Shown one piece after another: positions 21,937 to 29,128 of a stretch of 32,037 nt of DNA. The notes beneath the pieces are model-generated. The model made no database searches and was not told the origin of the DNA. It saw only the letters and a program-made list of their open reading frames with translations. Numbering within the stretch: the first letter of the stretch is position 1; the number at the start of each line of letters is the position of its first letter. The position numbers and the translations under genes are program-made. Origin of the DNA: Bacteroidota bacterium (GTDB lineage Bacteria; Bacteroidota; Bacteroidia; Chitinophagales; Chitinophagaceae); the NCBI GenBank assembly GCA_018268015.1, contig JAFDXJ010000012.1, positions 1 through 32,037 on the forward strand, in the 5' to 3' direction.

Positions 21937-24900
21937 TGAGCACCTTCCGGGTGGTCCTGGTGGAGCGGTTGGGTCCCCCGGACCCGGCGTGGCCTTCGGT
22001 CTTCGGGCCTGCCGCCGGTGCGGATCCCATCGCGGCCAACGGCCTCCGGACCCTGGATCTCACCCCGTCCCTGAGCCCGCTCCAGGACTTCTCCGTGACG
22101 CTGGAGCGGGACCTCACCAAGAGCGCCTTCGGCAGTCTGAACCTCGACCTGGTGGACGCGGATGGAAGCCTCGCCGATTCCATCGGGCCTACGAGCCTGA
22201 CCATGGGCACGGGGACCCGCTACTACGGGCCCTGGGTCCAGGTCTTCGAGGACTGGGGCTCGCCCACGATCTCCGCGCTGCGCTTCCTTGGCTACCTGGA
22301 CGAAACCAGCATCGAGACCAGCGAGGACCAGGCCGAGACCAAGGCCACGGCGCTCCACGCCACCCAGCTCATCCGGGAGCGGTTCCTCACGGACTTCCCC
22401 GAGCTGCTGCGCCCCTACCCCCAGGTGCCCACCACGGCGACCGAGAGCTTCGCCGCCAGCAACGCGGATGACATCCTCCATGCCGCGGTGGCCACCTACA
22501 CCCAGCGGGTCACCAAGGTCGCGCTGGAGACCGCGCTCTGGGCCTCGGGCCAGATCTCCTGGGTGGCCGGGGTGGAGGCCTCCAGGGATTGCCAGAAGAT
22601 CGGAAGCCGGAGCGTCTGCACCTCCAGCACCGTCGCTCCGCCCCTGCCCCCCTCTCTCTCCATCATCATCGGCGCGAGCTCGTTCCTGGTGGACCACATC
22701 GAGTGGGACACGACCCTCAGCAAGGATGTGCCCTACGGTCCCGGCTCGCCGGTGGATGGCGATCTCTACGGGACCTACACCTATGGCGTGGCCCGGGTCG
22801 TCCTGCAGGGCGCGCCGGACCTCACAGGCATCCTCAGCCCCGGCACCACGGTCTCCTGGGCGGTGGCGGAGGAGACCCGGACCCACTACCTCCTGGCGGC
22901 GGACATCCCGGCCCCCACCGGCGGCAGCGATGGGCAGCGCTTCATCCCGCTCAACACCGTGGAGCAGCTCGTCCCCGGGGATGTGCTCACCTTCACCTAC
23001 CAGGACACCACCAGTGGCCAGCAGCGCCTCACCAGCACGGACATGCCGCCCATCGTGGACCTGGACGGCGAGACCGGGAAGGCGTGGCTCTACCAGCCCC
23101 TGAGCCAGGCCTACACCACGACCTCCGTCTCCAAGGTGCGGCGCAACAGCCAGGACCCGGTGCTGTTCGATGGCCTGGCCTACGCGAAAGCCGTGCTGGC
23201 GCCGTTCACGCTGGACACGGCCTACTTCCAGCCCGCCGCCACGCTGGTCCCCGTTCCGTGCTGGCGCCCCTACGACGCCGCTGTGCCCCAGCTCTACGGC
23301 GCCCACAACATCCAGACCATCGCCCTGGACGGGACGCTCCAGCTCGCGCGCCGCGGCGCGGACAACGGCACGGGCGCCTTCACGGTGGCCGGCGTCTGGC
23401 AGGGCTCCTGGGACGCGGGGTGGATGTGGCAGGCGATGCCCACGGCTTCCGCCACGCACGATGTCTACGGCGATGCCTTCCAGTTCCCGGGCAGCGCCGC
23501 GCCCTTCCAGCCGCCCGTGATCTACACCGCCGGGGACCTCTCGGGCGGCGCCACGATCCCGAAGAACGGATGGCGCAATCCATGGCGAACCTGGAAGGGC
23601 CTCACGGACCAGATCCAGGACATCGAGAGCTATTGGGACGGTACCTCGATCAACTGGGGAGGCCATGCCGCGGCCAACTACATCCCCGCGAAGCTGGTCT
23701 GCTACAGCGCCAGCAGCGCGAGCCCGGGCCGATACACCCGGGCGTCTTCCGGTCCGACCTGGACCTTCGAGGCGCACACGGCGGATCGGACCCTGGGCAG
23801 CAGCACCACGCCCTCCATCACCGGCAGCCCCGCCGGCGGGAACTGGATCGCCCTCGGGATGGGGATCTACGCCGATCCCACTGTGGGCCACACGGAGGCG
23901 CTGCTCTCCCTGAGCATGAGCACCACCACGGGGCCCTGGGCGGCGGCCACGGCCACGCTCTTCAGCATCGGCGCCAGCGGAGCGCTCACCGTCCGCCAGA
24001 CGCCAGCCCTCTCGGTCCCCACGGCGGGCCCCTGGGCCATCGGCGGCGGGCTGGTGGTCTGCACCTGGAACGAGACTCGCGGCGGCGCCACCTATCCGCG
24101 CACCCGGCTCTTCCTGGTGGATGGGCGGACCATGCCGCTGCAGGCGGACTTCCCCACGCTGGAGATCATCCCCGGCACGATCCAGCCGCTTCAGCTCGCG
24201 GGATCGGGCGCCAGCGCGGCCATCAGCGGCTGGTACTGCCAGGCTCTGGAGACCTTCGAGGACGCCAACTACCACATGAGCCGCCGCCTCCGGTTCCTTT
24301 GGCTGGGCCCGGACCTGGTGGCCAAGAACGGAGACGCCGAGCCGGACCCGGCCGACCCGCTGAACCCGGCGGCCAACTTCCGCCGCGGCGAGATCCTGGC
24401 GGAGAGCGTGGCGGACGGCGCCATCCTGGCGCGGATGGTGCGCACGGGCACCACCTCGGACGCCATGGCGGGGATGGCCGGCGGCCGCCTCTTCACCGTG
24501 GACCGCAAGATCACCACCACCGTTGAGCGCCTGAAGATCGGCGCGACGGCGCTCTCCGCCAGCACCATCGGCTCCGTGGTGGGCTCGGGCGACGGCCTCA
24601 CCGTCATGGACTTCCTGGATGCCTTCGCAGGCTCGCAGATCGCCACGGCTCTGCCCTCGGCGGACGGCAACATGCGCCTGGTGTCCAGGGCCTCGGGCAA
24701 GCTCCAGCTCCGTGGCGGCGTGGTCCCGGGCTACAAGGTGGGCGTCCAGGACTCCGAGCGCGGCAACAAGTCCAAACTCCAGACCTGGCAGGGCTTCATC
24801 CGCCTGGTGCGCGTCACCTACGGGGACGCCCTCAGCGGCCAGAGCCTCACGGTGGACTGCCCCAGTCCCTTCGACGGGGGGAAGGTCTTCCCGCTGGATG

Positions 24901-25259
24901 TGTCGAACATCGTCTGGGGCGCCGCCGCGGGCCGGGCCATCGGCCAGGCCAACATCTGCTTCTTCGGGAACGCGAGCCCCGTGCTCACCGAGACCTGGGC
25001 GGACCGCACCCACGGCGACACATCGTCCATGCCCCCGGCCTTCTACGCGGAATGGCAGGTCGGGGACCTCATCACATTCACCGCGGTTTCGGACGCCGGG
25101 AGCCCGGCGACCGTCACGGCCTACAAGCTCTCGTCCATGAAGCCGGGCCTCGAAGTCCGGAGCGTGGATGTGGAGCTCCTGCAGCTCACCGCGCCTGTCT
25201 CTTCCACGCCCACCGGCTGGGTCGATCCCGGCTGGGTCGATCCCGGCTGGGTCTCATAG
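21936..25259 (+). CDS. Large tail-tip/hub protein
   Basis: At 1107 residues this is the largest product and the only big gene between tape measure and fibre, so it probably does the work that several tip proteins share in lambda. The first 220 residues (DFSVTLERDLTKSAFGSLNL, PTISALRFLGYLDETSIETS) resemble hub or distal-tail domains; the last 250 contain IGATALSASTIGSVVGSG and QTWQGFIRLVRVTYGDALSG. The middle is beta-rich and may bind carbohydrate. The C-terminus repeats GWVDPGWVDPGWVS, encoded by a 15-base tandem repeat. It overlaps the tape measure stop by one base. Confidence 0.65.
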   Translation: MSTFRVVLVERLGPPDPAWPSVFGPAAGADPIAANGLRTLDLTPSLSPLQDFSVTLERDLTKSAFGSLNLDLVDADGSLADSIGPTSLTMGTGTRYYGPWVQVFEDWGSPTISALRFLGYLDETSIETSEDQAETKATALHATQLIRERFLTDFPELLRPYPQVPTTATESFAASNADDILHAAVATYTQRVTKVALETALWASGQISWVAGVEASRDCQKIGSRSVCTSSTVAPPLPPSLSIIIGASSFLVDHIEWDTTLSKDVPYGPGSPVDGDLYGTYTYGVARVVLQGAPDLTGILSPGTTVSWAVAEETRTHYLLAADIPAPTGGSDGQRFIPLNTVEQLVPGDVLTFTYQDTTSGQQRLTSTDMPPIVDLDGETGKAWLYQPLSQAYTTTSVSKVRRNSQDPVLFDGLAYAKAVLAPFTLDTAYFQPAATLVPVPCWRPYDAAVPQLYGAHNIQTIALDGTLQLARRGADNGTGAFTVAGVWQGSWDAGWMWQAMPTASATHDVYGDAFQFPGSAAPFQPPVIYTAGDLSGGATIPKNGWRNPWRTWKGLTDQIQDIESYWDGTSINWGGHAAANYIPAKLVCYSASSASPGRYTRASSGPTWTFEAHTADRTLGSSTTPSITGSPAGGNWIALGMGIYADPTVGHTEALLSLSMSTTTGPWAAATATLFSIGASGALTVRQTPALSVPTAGPWAIGGGLVVCTWNETRGGATYPRTRLFLVDGRTMPLQADFPTLEIIPGTIQPLQLAGSGASAAISGWYCQALETFEDANYHMSRRLRFLWLGPDLVAKNGDAEPDPADPLNPAANFRRGEILAESVADGAILARMVRTGTTSDAMAGMAGGRLFTVDRKITTTVERLKIGATALSASTIGSVVGSGDGLTVMDFLDAFAGSQIATALPSADGNMRLVSRASGKLQLRGGVVPGYKVGVQDSERGNKSKLQTWQGFIRLVRVTYGDALSGQSLTVDCPSPFDGGKVFPLDVSNIVWGAAAGRAIGQANICFFGNASPVLTETWADRTHGDTSSMPPAFYAEWQVGDLITFTAVSDAGSPATVTAYKLSSMKPGLEVRSVDVELLQLTAPVSSTPTGWVDPGWVDPGWVS
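25215..25253 (+). repeat. 15-base tandem repeat encoding GWVDP
   Basis: GGCTGGGTCGATCCC occurs at 25215-25229 and 25230-25244, with a partial third copy to 25253. It encodes GWVDPGWVDPGWVS at the extreme C-terminus of the tip protein. In-frame slippage could lengthen or shorten this tail without a frame change. Confidence 0.85.
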
Positions 25260-25267
25260 GAGGTTCC

Positions 25268-25669
25268 GTGTCCATCCTCAACTTCATCGACAATCACACC
25301 GGCCTCATCGCCTGGTTCATCGTGGGCCTGATCCTGCTGGTGCTCTACCTCCGGGGGGAGACGGCGGGCCTATTCCCCTTTCTCCGGGAGACGCTCTCGG
25401 AGCGGGACGCCAAGACCCGCCAGCCCATCGCCAGCACCAAGCGGATGACGCTCCTGGCCAGCACCTGGGTCCTCCTCTGGGGCTACATGAAACTCACGCT
25501 CGCGGTCTGCCGCTGGATCGACAAGGGCGGAGACCCCACGACCATCTATGGCATGGTCTCGCTCGGCGTGATGGGCCTCGCGGGCATCACCTACCTGGGT
25601 GGGAAGTGGCTGGCCAAGAGCCTCCCCGCCGGTCTCATCTCCGATTCCGACACCGACGCAAAGGCCTAA
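25268..25669 (+). CDS. Membrane protein, holin-like (three helices)
   Basis: The 133-residue product has three likely membrane segments: about residues 10-28 (TGLIAWFIVGLILLVLYL), 60-80 (MTLLASTWVLLWGYMKLTLA) and 93-112 (IYGMVSLGVMGLAGITYLGG), with a charged loop between the first and second. Three segments and this size suit class I holins, and it lies close to the lysis genes, but such proteins also occur as tail accessories. The GTG at 25268 is supported by AGGAGG (25258-25263), four bases upstream and overlapping the previous stop. No sequence family is recognised. Confidence 0.6.
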   Translation: MSILNFIDNHTGLIAWFIVGLILLVLYLRGETAGLFPFLRETLSERDAKTRQPIASTKRMTLLASTWVLLWGYMKLTLAVCRWIDKGGDPTTIYGMVSLGVMGLAGITYLGGKWLAKSLPAGLISDSDTDAKA

Positions 25670-25679
25670 AGGAGACCCC

Positions 25680-27257
25680 ATGCTGAAGCGCATCCTCTCG
25701 ATCTTCCTCTTCCCGGCGCTGATCTTCGCGCAGGCGCCCACCGTCTCCGTGCCCACTCGCGGGGCGCTGACGCGGGCGCTGACCATCGCCGAAGCCGACA
25801 GCATCGGCACCACGCTCCAGCACCAGGTGAACGCCTCGGCCCGGAGCTGGGGCTACCGTGAGACCGGCAGCTCTGGGCTCATCTTCGCCTACTACGGCGG
25901 CCCCGCCTGGAACGGCACGACCTACACCAGCATCGCCGATGGCACCGTGACCCTCACGGCTAGCGCCACGAACTATGTGGAGCGCACCGTCGCGGGCGCG
26001 GTGAGCGCGAACACCAGTGCCTGGACCGCAGGTAGGTTGCCGCTTTACCTTGTGACGACGAGCGGCAGCGTAGTCACGGGGATCGTGGATCAGCGGACCG
26101 GCCTCCAGGCGCTTACCGGCGATGTGACGAGTAGCGGAAATGTGACCGCGCTCGCCACCACGCAGGCGGCGGCCCACACCTGGAGTGGCATTCAGACCAT
26201 CTCGAACGCCACCGCGTCCTCCACCACGGGGACGGGCGCGCTGGTGGTCACCGGAGGCGTAGGTATTGGCGGGGCGGTCAATGCCGCATCTGCCACTGTG
26301 ACGGGCCCCTCCACCTCTTGGGGTGCCACTCCTTCCGGTGGATTCAAAACGATCATGGGCACTTCCAGCGGTGCCACATGGCTGATGTACGGCACTTCCG
26401 GTGGGACCTTCAGTGCAGGAATTCAGTCCCTTGATTCGGGTGGCCAAAGCCGCTTTTGGACCAGTGCCACCAATTACGCGACCATCAGTTCAGGCAGCGG
26501 CGGCACCGTCGATCTATCGAATCTGGGCGTTGTGACTGCGGGCTCATTCTCGGGTGCGGGAACGGGCCTCACTGGAACCGCTGCCTCCCTCACGGCAGGA
26601 ACCGCCACGGTGGCGAATGGGCTGAAGAGCGCCACCACCACCGTCTCGGTTTCGGGCGCAACCGCTCCCACCTCAGGGCAAGTGCTCACGGCCACGAGCG
26701 GCACCACCGCTGTGTGGCAGACGCCTTCAGGTGGGGGTGCTGGAGCGTTCAACCGCATCGTCAATGGGAGCATCTACCAGGGCCTCGGCCCATGGGTGAC
26801 ATCGGGGACCACCGTTCCTGTCTACAGTTCAACCACCGCTACCTCCGGGACCAGTGGTTCGGCGGCAATGATCGCTACGGGTGGCACAGTCCATGTCACC
26901 ACCACAGGGTCCATCTCTCAGGCATTCTCCATCCCTGCGCCGAGTGGGGCCGTCACGCTCACCTATAAGACCGCATGCTATTACAGCGCGCCCTCCTTCA
27001 ACTCCAATACCGGCAGTGTTAAGGTCTACATCTACAACGCCAGCACCGGGGCCGAGACGCTTGTGGCTACGAATTCGCTCACGGCAACAGGCTCCTCGCC
27101 CTCGTTCACTAACCAGTCCGTCACGGTCACGACCAACATCACGGGCGCGGGGGAATGGGGCGTCCGCTTCGAGCTGATGGCCGACAGCGACAACTCGGGC
27201 GGCACCGGCACGAAGACCACGACAACTCTCGTGGACGATGTGGCGCTGGTGATCTGA
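25680..27257 (+). CDS. Tail fibre/adhesin with signal peptide
   Basis: A 525-residue protein. Residues 1-17 (MLKRILSIFLFPALIFA, then QAPTVS) look like a Sec signal peptide: two basic residues, a hydrophobic core, and a likely cleavage after Ala17. The rest is Gly/Ser/Thr/Ala-rich, with fibre-shaft motifs such as GDVTSSGNVTALATTQAA, STTGTGALVVTGGVGIGG and TASLTAGTATVANGLKSA, then a C-terminal beta-rich domain from about 375 (FNRIVNGSIYQGLGPWVTSG onward), like a carbohydrate-binding jelly roll. A strong AAAGGAG (25668-25674) precedes this ATG. A signal peptide on a fibre is unusual; GC3 is lower than in the neighbouring genes. Confidence 0.7.
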   Translation: MLKRILSIFLFPALIFAQAPTVSVPTRGALTRALTIAEADSIGTTLQHQVNASARSWGYRETGSSGLIFAYYGGPAWNGTTYTSIADGTVTLTASATNYVERTVAGAVSANTSAWTAGRLPLYLVTTSGSVVTGIVDQRTGLQALTGDVTSSGNVTALATTQAAAHTWSGIQTISNATASSTTGTGALVVTGGVGIGGAVNAASATVTGPSTSWGATPSGGFKTIMGTSSGATWLMYGTSGGTFSAGIQSLDSGGQSRFWTSATNYATISSGSGGTVDLSNLGVVTAGSFSGAGTGLTGTAASLTAGTATVANGLKSATTTVSVSGATAPTSGQVLTATSGTTAVWQTPSGGGAGAFNRIVNGSIYQGLGPWVTSGTTVPVYSSTTATSGTSGSAAMIATGGTVHVTTTGSISQAFSIPAPSGAVTLTYKTACYYSAPSFNSNTGSVKVYIYNASTGAETLVATNSLTATGSSPSFTNQSVTVTTNITGAGEWGVRFELMADSDNSGGTGTKTTTTLVDDVALVI

Positions 27258-27790
27258 TGTCGGCCATCATCATCGGCCTCGGCCAGACCCGGATCACCAC
27301 CTACGCCACGGACGGCACCACGCCCGTGAAGCGCTTCACGCTCCAAAAGGAGGACCGCGAGGGCATTGAGCTCCGGTTCCCGAAGGAGGGGGCCACCCAC
27401 AAGCTGGGCTCTGGCGCGAACCGGGCGATCAAGAGGACCTTCTTCGGCTACCGGCCTAACCTCTCCTGCAGGTGGGCGGTGGCCATCGATCCGGTTCACG
27501 CCGCGGGCGGCCAGCTCACCACCACCGTGGAGGTCTGGAGCGGCTCGGCCTGGGGCTCCGCGGCGCAGATCAACACCGCGGCAGCCCTGTCCGCCATCGA
27601 TGACGCGGCCACCAAGACCCCGGTGCTCGTGGAGCCCCGCCTAGACAAGGCGTTCAGCTTCCTCGCGCAGCCGCCGGACAACCATGTCTTCGCGCTGATC
27701 GACCTCAAGGGCGTCGTGCATACCAAGCTCGACCTGCAACTGGAGGCGGAGGAGACGATCTCGGACCTCCCCGATTGGCTCAGCCTCTGA
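27257..27790 (+). CDS. Fibre-associated hypothetical protein
   Basis: The 177-residue product starts MSAIIIGLGQTRITTYATDG and is beta-rich throughout, with WAVAIDPVHAAGGQLTTTVE, WSGSAWGSAAQINTAAAL and a helical end (KLDLQLEAEETISDLPDWLS). The small soluble beta fold after the fibre gene could be a fibre-assembly chaperone or a tip-attached baseplate component. It overlaps the fibre stop as TGATG. No family is recognised. Confidence 0.6.
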   Translation: MSAIIIGLGQTRITTYATDGTTPVKRFTLQKEDREGIELRFPKEGATHKLGSGANRAIKRTFFGYRPNLSCRWAVAIDPVHAAGGQLTTTVEVWSGSAWGSAAQINTAAALSAIDDAATKTPVLVEPRLDKAFSFLAQPPDNHVFALIDLKGVVHTKLDLQLEAEETISDLPDWLSL

Positions 27791-28037
27791 CCACCGCACC
27801 CGAAGCAACCCGGGCGTCTCTCCGAGGGGTGTTTGCTCTCCGGGGTAGTGTCGGCTCTACCAAGGGCAAGGTGTCGGATCTCGCGGGATCCAGGCCCGGG
27901 CGGTGGTTCTTCTATCCCGAAACATCGGGACAGCCAGCCTCGCGCGTGCGCGTGAGGCTGATGGGCGAGGGCATGGACGAATGGCAATCTCGCCGAACGA
28001 TACTCCAGCGCGCCCCGGCGCGGCCGAGGCTTGAGCC
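27791..28037. promoter_or_regulatory. Intergenic region with hairpins before endolysin
   Basis: No convincing gene lies in these 247 bases. Two hairpins are visible: TCCCGA (27915-27920) with TCGGGA (27925-27930) and loop AACA, and AGCCTC (27936-27941) with GAGGCT (27954-27959). They may end the fibre transcript or start the lysis unit. A 17-codon frame (27981-28034) just before the endolysin could be a leader peptide but has no further support. Confidence 0.4.
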
Positions 28038-28493
28038 ATGCAGATCACGCCGCACTTCACCTTGGAAGAGTTGGTCTTCAGCTCCACCGCCCTCCGTCAC
28101 GGCTTGGACAACACGCCCGGGGAGGCTGAGGTGGCCAACCTCACCAGGCTCTGCGAGGTGCTCCTCGAGCCCGCCAGGGACCTGCTTGGCGGAGTGGCCT
28201 TCAAGGTGGATAGCGGTTTCCGTTCTCGGGAATTGAACGCCTTGGTGCATGGGGTTCCCTCCTCAGCCCATCTGGACGGCCGCGCCGCTGATGTGGTGCC
28301 CGATGGTCTTGACCTCGCCCTCTGCTTCGAGGAGCTCCGGAAGTCGGACCTGCCGTTCGACCAGATCATCTTCGAGTGCCACGCCTGGATCCACCTGGCC
28401 GTGGCTCGCGTCGGCGAGCAACCCCGGCGTGAGGCGCTCATGGCCATCAAGGACGCCGCGGGCCGGTTCAGCTATCAGAAGGTGCCCGCGTGA
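28038..28493 (+). CDS. Endolysin, M15A peptidase
   Basis: The 151-residue product matches M15A peptidases, zinc enzymes that cut peptidoglycan peptide bridges. Metal residues are His78 (SSAHLDGRAADVV), Asp85 and His119 (AWIHLAV), in the usual order; a catalytic acid would be near 114 (FECHAW). Length suits phage members, which have little beyond the catalytic core. There is no signal peptide or membrane segment, so release depends on a holin. It ends KVPA before a short block that is repeated further on (see 29080). ATG chosen for its fit with the family start (ITPHFTLEELVFS). Confidence 0.9.
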   Translation: MQITPHFTLEELVFSSTALRHGLDNTPGEAEVANLTRLCEVLLEPARDLLGGVAFKVDSGFRSRELNALVHGVPSSAHLDGRAADVVPDGLDLALCFEELRKSDLPFDQIIFECHAWIHLAVARVGEQPRREALMAIKDAAGRFSYQKVPA

Positions 28494-28529
28494 CGCCCCT
28501 CCAGCGTCTCGGGATCATCGCCGCACTGC
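28481..28529 (+). repeat. Duplicated endolysin/spanin junction, left copy
   Basis: These 49 bases match 29080-29128 at about 39 positions. Both copies read: end of an endolysin (KVPA stop here, QVPK stop in the other), then GTGAC and MT.LQRLG.IAAL. The left copy continues into antisense of the moron genes and does not encode a full spanin. Confidence 0.8.
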
Positions 28530-28706
28530 CTCAAGCGCTCGCAGCGCCGCGATCGCGGGCCCAGGGATTGCACGATCGCCTGCTGCCCATCGGCGCACCG
28601 TTCGCGGATCAACGCCCAGCGCGCGGGACATCGGCGTCTGCCACTGGGAGCCCCAAAGGAGGGCTCCCAGGGCGCGGAACTCGGGGACGGTCACTTCCGC
28701 TTCCAC
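28515..28706 (-). CDS. Moron HTH protein
   Basis: The 63-residue product of the reverse strand begins MEAEVTVPEFRALGALLWGS and continues QWQTPMSRALGVDPRTVRRW then AAGDRAIPGPAIAALRALEA. This is the helix-turn-helix seen in many small phage regulators ('wq..lar.lgv..rtVrrW..g...ip'). The GTG start overlaps the last codons of the gene before it on the same strand. It probably controls the moron promoter, which lies upstream of that gene. Reverse orientation, against the late genes, and a 10-base-arm hairpin in its 5' part are notable. Confidence 0.75.
   Translation of the reverse strand: MEAEVTVPEFRALGALLWGSQWQTPMSRALGVDPRTVRRWAAGDRAIPGPAIAALRALEAVRR
28644..28670. other. Hairpin inside moron HTH gene
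   Basis: CTGGGAGCCC (28644-28653) and GGGCTCCCAG (28661-28670) form a perfect 10-base stem with a 7-base loop. It lies near the 5' end of the reverse-strand HTH gene and could act as an RNA hairpin or a protein-binding site. Confidence 0.5.
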
Positions 28707-28984
28707 TCGCCATCCGTGGCGAGTCCAAAGGCGACAGCTGCTGTGCGGATGGCTACCGCATGACTATCGGCGCGCACGAGCATGGTGCGCCGCGTCGCGG
28801 AGTCATGGACGCTGATGCAGGTGAGGCGGCGCCCCTCATTTTCCTGCTGGGCGTGGAGGGTAGGCCACGCGGAGCAGCCGTAGACTGCATGGCTGCGGAA
28901 GGCATGAGGCATGCCTTTAGGGTGGTCGGGGGCCTCGAAGATGAGGGCGGCGCGGTAGCGGCGGCTGATGCGGTTGGCGGTCAT
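28691..28984 (-). CDS. Moron gene of unknown function
   Basis: A 97-residue protein of the reverse strand. It begins MTANRISRRYRAALIFEAPD, has beta-like segments around HAVYGCSAWPTLHAQ and RRLTCISVHDSATRRTMLVR, and ends in a helix (HAVAIRTAAVAFGLATDG). It is the first gene of the reverse-strand unit with its own promoter (29028-29055) and overlaps the HTH gene by 16 bases. GGAGGG just ahead of the ATG (28990-28995 region on the reverse strand) is a good ribosome site. In temperate phages such units are often expressed from the prophage and alter the host; the sequence here does not show how. Confidence 0.7.
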   Translation of the reverse strand: MTANRISRRYRAALIFEAPDHPKGMPHAFRSHAVYGCSAWPTLHAQQENEGRRLTCISVHDSATRRTMLVRADSHAVAIRTAAVAFGLATDGEWKRK

Positions 28985-28994
28985 GTGACCCTCC

Positions 28995-29026
28995 GTGGTG
29001 TCTGGGGATCATCCCCTCGACACCAC
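28995..29026. promoter_or_regulatory. Palindromic operator or leader hairpin of the moron
   Basis: GTGGTGTC (28995-29002) pairs with GACACCAC (29019-29026), and inside it GGGGAT (29004-29009) pairs with ATCCCC (29011-29016). This nested palindrome lies over the predicted start of the reverse-strand transcript, so a bound repressor, perhaps the HTH protein of the same unit, would block it. ACCAGT is also repeated 11 bases apart (29025-29030, 29036-29041) over the -10 box. Confidence 0.5.
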
Positions 29027-29027
29027 C

Positions 29028-29055
29028 AGTTTAGGACCAGTGGCCCTAGCGTCAA
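29028..29055 (-). promoter_or_regulatory. Sigma70 promoter of the reverse-strand moron
   Basis: Read on the reverse strand, TTGACG (29055-29050; five of six matches to consensus) is followed after 16 bases by TAAACT (29033-29028; four of six). Upstream of the -35 lies an A/T-rich run (29060-29078) like an UP element. The start codon of the 97-residue gene is about 44 bases downstream of the -10. Confidence 0.6.
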
Positions 29056-29079
29056 GGGGAAATTTCAATTTATTTTTCA

Positions 29080-29128
29080 GGTGCCCAAGTGACGGCGCTC
29101 CAGCGGTTAGGTCTCATCGCCGCGCTGC
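29080..29128 (+). repeat. Duplicated endolysin/spanin junction, right copy
   Basis: This copy carries the stop of a lost endolysin (codons read QVPK then TGA) and the start of the complete spanin gene. With the left copy at 28481-28529 it brackets the moron exactly. Confidence 0.8.

Noticed and set aside
22589..24526. A 645-residue forward frame inside the tail-tip gene
   Set aside because: Out-of-frame shadow rich in Pro, Arg and His; the real frame spans the same region.
21810..25013. A 1067-residue open frame on the reverse strand opposite the tail-tip gene
   Set aside because: It is long only because GC-rich third positions remove stops in the antisense frame. It is Arg/Gly-rich without domain pattern and has no start context, while the forward frame has good coding character and a coupled start.
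27775..28236. A forward frame running from the end of the fibre-associated gene into the endolysin
   Set aside because: It overlaps about 200 bases of the endolysin, whose motifs are certain, and shows no recognisable protein pattern.
28490..29092. A forward frame of 200 residues between endolysin and spanin
   Set aside because: Only its first codons match the spanin start (the duplicated junction). The rest lies opposite the two reverse-strand moron genes, which have better protein character, a promoter and a ribosome site.
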